NCBI GenBank assembly: GCA_016764535.1
Contig: JAESRR010000220.1
Span: 652 to 9,272 of the forward strand
Source of the DNA: Cohaesibacteraceae bacterium
GTDB taxonomy: Bacteria; Pseudomonadota; Alphaproteobacteria; Rhizobiales; Cohaesibacteraceae
DNA length: 8,621 nt
Reading direction: 5' to 3'
Position numbers and translations under genes: made by a program. The notes under the pieces are model-generated. The model searched no databases. It was not told where the DNA came from and saw only the letters and a program-made list of their open reading frames with translations. Of the stretch, positions 6,782-8,621 are shown piece by piece. Within the stretch, counting starts at the first letter, position 1; every line of letters starts with the position of its first letter.

Positions 6782-7171
6782 ATGACAATATCCAGAAAAC
6801 TCCTCACGACCGGCCTCGCCCTTGCTGGCTTTCTCGCTTCAGCGCAGGCGATAATAGCCGCGCCAGCGTACTTCATTGGTCAAATCGAGATCACTGATCA
6901 GGAAAAATACATGGCGACTTATGGTCAGGCAGTCATCCCCCAACTAATGCAGCAGGGTGTCAAAATTCTTGTCGCCTCTCCCGTCGCATCCACCTATGAA
7001 GGCGAATGGCAGGGCAATTTCACAGTGGTTCTGGAATTTGAATCGATGGAAAAGGCAACGGGCTTTTTTAATTCAGAGGCCTATCTCAAGGTTCGTCCTT
7101 TGCGTCATGCAAATTCGACACTTAACAATCTGGTTTTCGCTCCCGGATTTGAAGTGCCAAAGGCAAATTAG
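6782..7171 (+). CDS. Secreted DUF1330-family protein
   Basis: The product has 129 residues from ATG 6782. An in-frame TTG at 6749 would add 11 residues before the signal peptide and is unlikely. Residues 1-26 form a signal peptide: basic TISRK, a hydrophobic core (LLTTGLALAGFLASA) and cleavage probably after AQA or IAA. The rest fits DUF1330, a small ferredoxin-like dimeric barrel: AYFIGQIEITDQEKY, then VLEFESMEKATGFFNSEAY and LR-A at the end. The function of this family is not established. Most members I know of are cytoplasmic and about 95 residues long, so export is a noticeable variation. It is transcribed divergently from the LysR regulator, which probably controls it, and ends before a strong hairpin at 7209. 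Confidence 0.9.
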   Translation: MTISRKLLTTGLALAGFLASAQAIIAAPAYFIGQIEITDQEKYMATYGQAVIPQLMQQGVKILVASPVASTYEGEWQGNFTVVLEFESMEKATGFFNSEAYLKVRPLRHANSTLNNLVFAPGFEVPKAN

Positions 7172-7208
7172 GTTCACCTGACATTGCATCAGCCATTGCT
7201 GAAAATAG

Positions 7209-7242
7209 CGCCGGTACGCAACTTATATTCCGCGTACCGGCG
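7209..7242 (+). terminator. Hairpin terminator after the DUF1330 gene
   Basis: CGCCGGTACGC (7209-7219) pairs perfectly with GCGTACCGGCG (7232-7242) around a 12-base loop, giving an 11-bp GC-rich stem 37 bases after the DUF1330 stop. The bases that follow (TTGATTATAAAG) are AT-rich but lack a full T-run, so release may be partial or may need other factors. Confidence 0.65.
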
Positions 7243-7373
7243 TTGATTATAAAGAACAATCGGTCAAATATGGTGACAAAATCTTCATAACAACCACAGA
7301 CTGTCCGTCACAAAGCTAGGGGAAAACACGTATGTGTGTTACCTTGTTTGTACAGTTTCACAGTCACCTGGAA

Positions 7374-7604
7374 CCGGGGTCAAAGCGCTCCCTGCCCAAA
7401 GGCAAGGCAGCATTCCTGTTCAACGGTAAAAGACATTTGTCGGCAGCTCCACCTGCTGGCCACCATGCCCAAACCGATGCTTTGACCCTCCGGGTGATAG
7501 AATATTCAGGCAGTCGGTGCCCAAAAGTGCCCTGCGGTCGCTCTGAAAGCAATTATTTGACAGACACTTACTTTGAGGCAGAACATTGTTCTGCCTCACT
7601 TTTT
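7374..7604 (+). ncRNA. Candidate structured small RNA
   Basis: GGTCAAAGC (7378-7386) pairs with GCTTTGACC (7479-7487), and after a two-base bulge CCGG (7374-7377) pairs with CCGG (7490-7493), making a 13-bp long-range stem that encloses about 92 bases. Inside are smaller hairpins: CTGCC/GGCAG (7392-7396 with 7406-7410) and CAGC/GCTG (7444-7447 with 7455-7458). The transcript would end at the intrinsic terminator at 7574-7604. No protein frame in the region is convincing. I could not match it to 6S, SRP, RNase P or tmRNA, and saw no known riboswitch core. The 5' end is undefined; no strong promoter was seen between 7243 and 7374. It could also be a long 5' or 3' untranslated region. Confidence 0.35.
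7574..7604 (+). terminator. Intrinsic (Rho-independent) terminator
   Basis: TGAGGCAGAAC (7574-7584) pairs perfectly with GTTCTGCCTCA (7588-7598) around a 3-base loop, followed by C and TTTTT (7600-7604). An 11-bp stem with a U-run on the plus strand only is a textbook terminator. No protein gene ends just before it, which suggests it ends an RNA gene or a long read-through transcript. Confidence 0.82.
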
Positions 7605-7735
7605 ATGTTGAGTCAGCATCCCCCACTCCTGGTAAAATTAACCTTTACGTAACTAATACTCGCACAATTCCGCCATTTGTGATATTTGTCTGCCGCGAAC
7701 CTGCAGTAAAAAGGTTCCTGGTGGAGGAATTCAGA

Positions 7736-7990
7736 GTGATATCAATCAAGAGCGCATTCGCTGCGGCCGCTATACTTGTAACCATGACAGTTACCACGAG
7801 CGCCAGCTACATTGCTGGCAGTATCGTTATTTACCCGCAGTCCGAAACTTCATCAATGAGTGCGCTGGCTATGCTGGAAATGGAACTTGAGCTCTATACT
7901 CTGGTCTATTCACAAGAAACAAATTTCCTGACTGACGCCTGCGAAATGTCTGACAAGGCCTGTGTAGCTGCAGAAAGCGTATCCCAATAG
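7736..7990 (+). CDS. Small secreted protein with two cysteines
   Basis: The product has 84 residues from GTG 7736 to TAG 7990. GGAGG (7723-7727) lies 8 bases before the GTG, an almost ideal ribosome site that fixes this start; longer in-frame starts would place this site inside the gene. Residues 1-23 form a signal peptide: ISIK, a hydrophobic core (SAFAAAAILVTMTVTT) and cleavage after SA. The mature part is about 60 residues, acidic, with a Met/Leu/Glu-rich helical centre (SALAMLEMELELY) and two cysteines spaced C-x6-C near the end (DACEMSDKACVA), which may form a disulfide in the periplasm. I do not recognise the family. It stands alone, followed by its own terminator, so is probably a single-gene unit. 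Confidence 0.72.
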   Translation: MISIKSAFAAAAILVTMTVTTSASYIAGSIVIYPQSETSSMSALAMLEMELELYTLVYSQETNFLTDACEMSDKACVAAESVSQ

Positions 7991-8012
7991 GTTGATCGCA
8001 CTGCGCTATACA

Positions 8013-8050
8013 AAGGCGGGTGGCAGACGTGCTGCCTGCCTTATTATTTT
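8013..8050 (+). terminator. Terminator after the small secreted protein
   Basis: AAGGC (8013-8017) pairs with GCCTT (8038-8042) and GGCAG (8022-8026) with CTGCC (8032-8036), leaving a small internal loop and a 5-base apical loop. The stem is followed by ATTATTTT. It begins 22 bases after the stop at 7990, the expected place for an intrinsic terminator. Confidence 0.6.
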
Positions 8051-8267
8051 CTAATCTTTATAAAATTATTCCATCGATAAAATATCCGCTCACATCAAGT
8101 AACAATGCCTCGCGTAACCTGCTATCGGTTCAAATGTTTGGTTTGTTGATGATATCCGTACAGTTTCCCCCTCCAGCTTCCACATGTCCTGTGATTGGTT
8201 TATGGTTTATGTTCGTTTTGACATGCCACATTGTCTCTACTGCAAGGGACAATGCATCTGAACAAAA

Positions 8268-8621
8268 ATGCCAATAACACGCGGTCGGGAAATGGATAGA
8301 AAAGCAAGCCACATCATTGGCGAATGTTCCCATCGCAAGTGGAAACTGCACATGCGTCAGGCGGCACAAATCGTCATGACAACCGTGCAGCCCAACAATC
8401 TGGATGGAATGGCTCACCTGGACGTATCGGAAGTACTGAAGCAGATTGCACATTCCCATGGCCTGCATCTTCTTATGAAAACATCACAAAGCCTTACGCC
8501 ATTCCCCGGATTTGATCCGGTTTCCTTCGCTTTTCAGGAATGTCGAAGTGTTAAAGCCCTGGTAGCCCGCTGGCACTTTGTCATCGAGCATCAATCACAA
8601 ATCCGATGCAATCAGGCTGGA
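8268..8621 (+). CDS. Unrecognised protein, N-terminal part, cut by right edge
   Basis: The frame from ATG 8268 is open to the right edge (118 codons); an in-frame TGA lies just upstream. A second ATG at 8292 is an equally possible start, since neither has a clear ribosome site. Codon choice is mixed and natural-looking, with no long low-complexity runs. The visible part is rich in His, Gln and Met (KWKLHMRQAAQIVMTT, VSEVLKQIAHSHGLHLLM, then ARWHFVIEHQSQ) and looks like a soluble helical protein. I see no signal peptide, membrane segment or known motif and do not assign a function. A TTGACA at 8218-8223 could be a -35 element but has no convincing -10 partner. Confidence 0.55.
   Translation, partial: MPITRGREMDRKASHIIGECSHRKWKLHMRQAAQIVMTTVQPNNLDGMAHLDVSEVLKQIAHSHGLHLLMKTSQSLTPFPGFDPVSFAFQECRSVKALVARWHFVIEHQSQIRCNQAG

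Larger units (their letters stand above)
7172..7735. other. 564-base stretch without a convincing protein gene
   Basis: After the DUF1330 stop this stretch holds one hairpin terminator (7209-7242), a region with long-range RNA pairing, and a second strong terminator (7574-7604). Open frames across it either run through the second terminator or have unlikely composition, so I see no protein gene. It is best read as one transcription end followed by a possible RNA gene, then the upstream region of the small secreted protein. Confidence 0.6.

Noticed and set aside
7332..7652. 106-codon plus-strand open frame
   Set aside because: Runs through the strong terminator at 7574-7604 and across the pairing arms of the candidate RNA; composition is not protein-like.
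8218..8246. TTGACA promoter for the right-edge gene
   Set aside because: The -35 is perfect, but nothing resembling a -10 lies 16-18 bases downstream.
8130..8468. 112-codon minus-strand open frame
   Set aside because: Very rich in Cys, His and Trp, covers the AT-rich intergenic region and overlaps the more natural plus-strand frame; no supporting ribosome site.

Overview
The window looks like Gram-negative proteobacterial DNA, most likely an alphaproteobacterium. That assignment rests only on gene types and moderate GC, with no rRNA or tRNA to confirm it. It has two parts joined near position 5650.

Left part (1-5647, all on the minus strand). This is a phage-derived block that resembles the DNA-ejection (internal virion protein) module of T7-like podoviruses. 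In reading order it holds a gp13-family protein (5647-5129), a gp14-like internal virion protein (start overlapping the previous stop, 5136-4588), a short helical protein resembling only the N-terminal part of the next ejection or transglycosylase-type protein (4558-3761), an unrecognised 897-residue protein in AT-rich DNA (3688-995), and the start of a very acidic protein that leaves the window on the left (863-1). No tail-tube, portal, capsid or integrase gene lies between the gp13-like gene and the chromosomal genes to its right. A promoter-like sequence sits directly on the gp13-like start codon and would give a leaderless message.

Right part (about 5760-8621). These look like ordinary chromosomal genes: a LysR-type regulator (6605-5766, minus) divergent from a secreted DUF1330 protein (6782-7171, plus). 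Two near-identical palindromes, centred 40 bp apart, lie in the space between them. Then come a strong hairpin terminator, a gene-free stretch with RNA-like pairing that ends in a textbook intrinsic terminator (about 7374-7604), a small secreted protein of 84 residues with an excellent ribosome binding site (7736-7990) and its own terminator, and the start of an unrecognised gene running off the right edge (from about 8268).

How they work together: the phage genes would together make an ejection complex plus one or two large partner or cargo proteins. The LysR protein probably controls itself and the DUF1330 gene. The most unusual items are the isolated ejection module with its 897-residue unknown, and the candidate structured RNA around 7374-7604.
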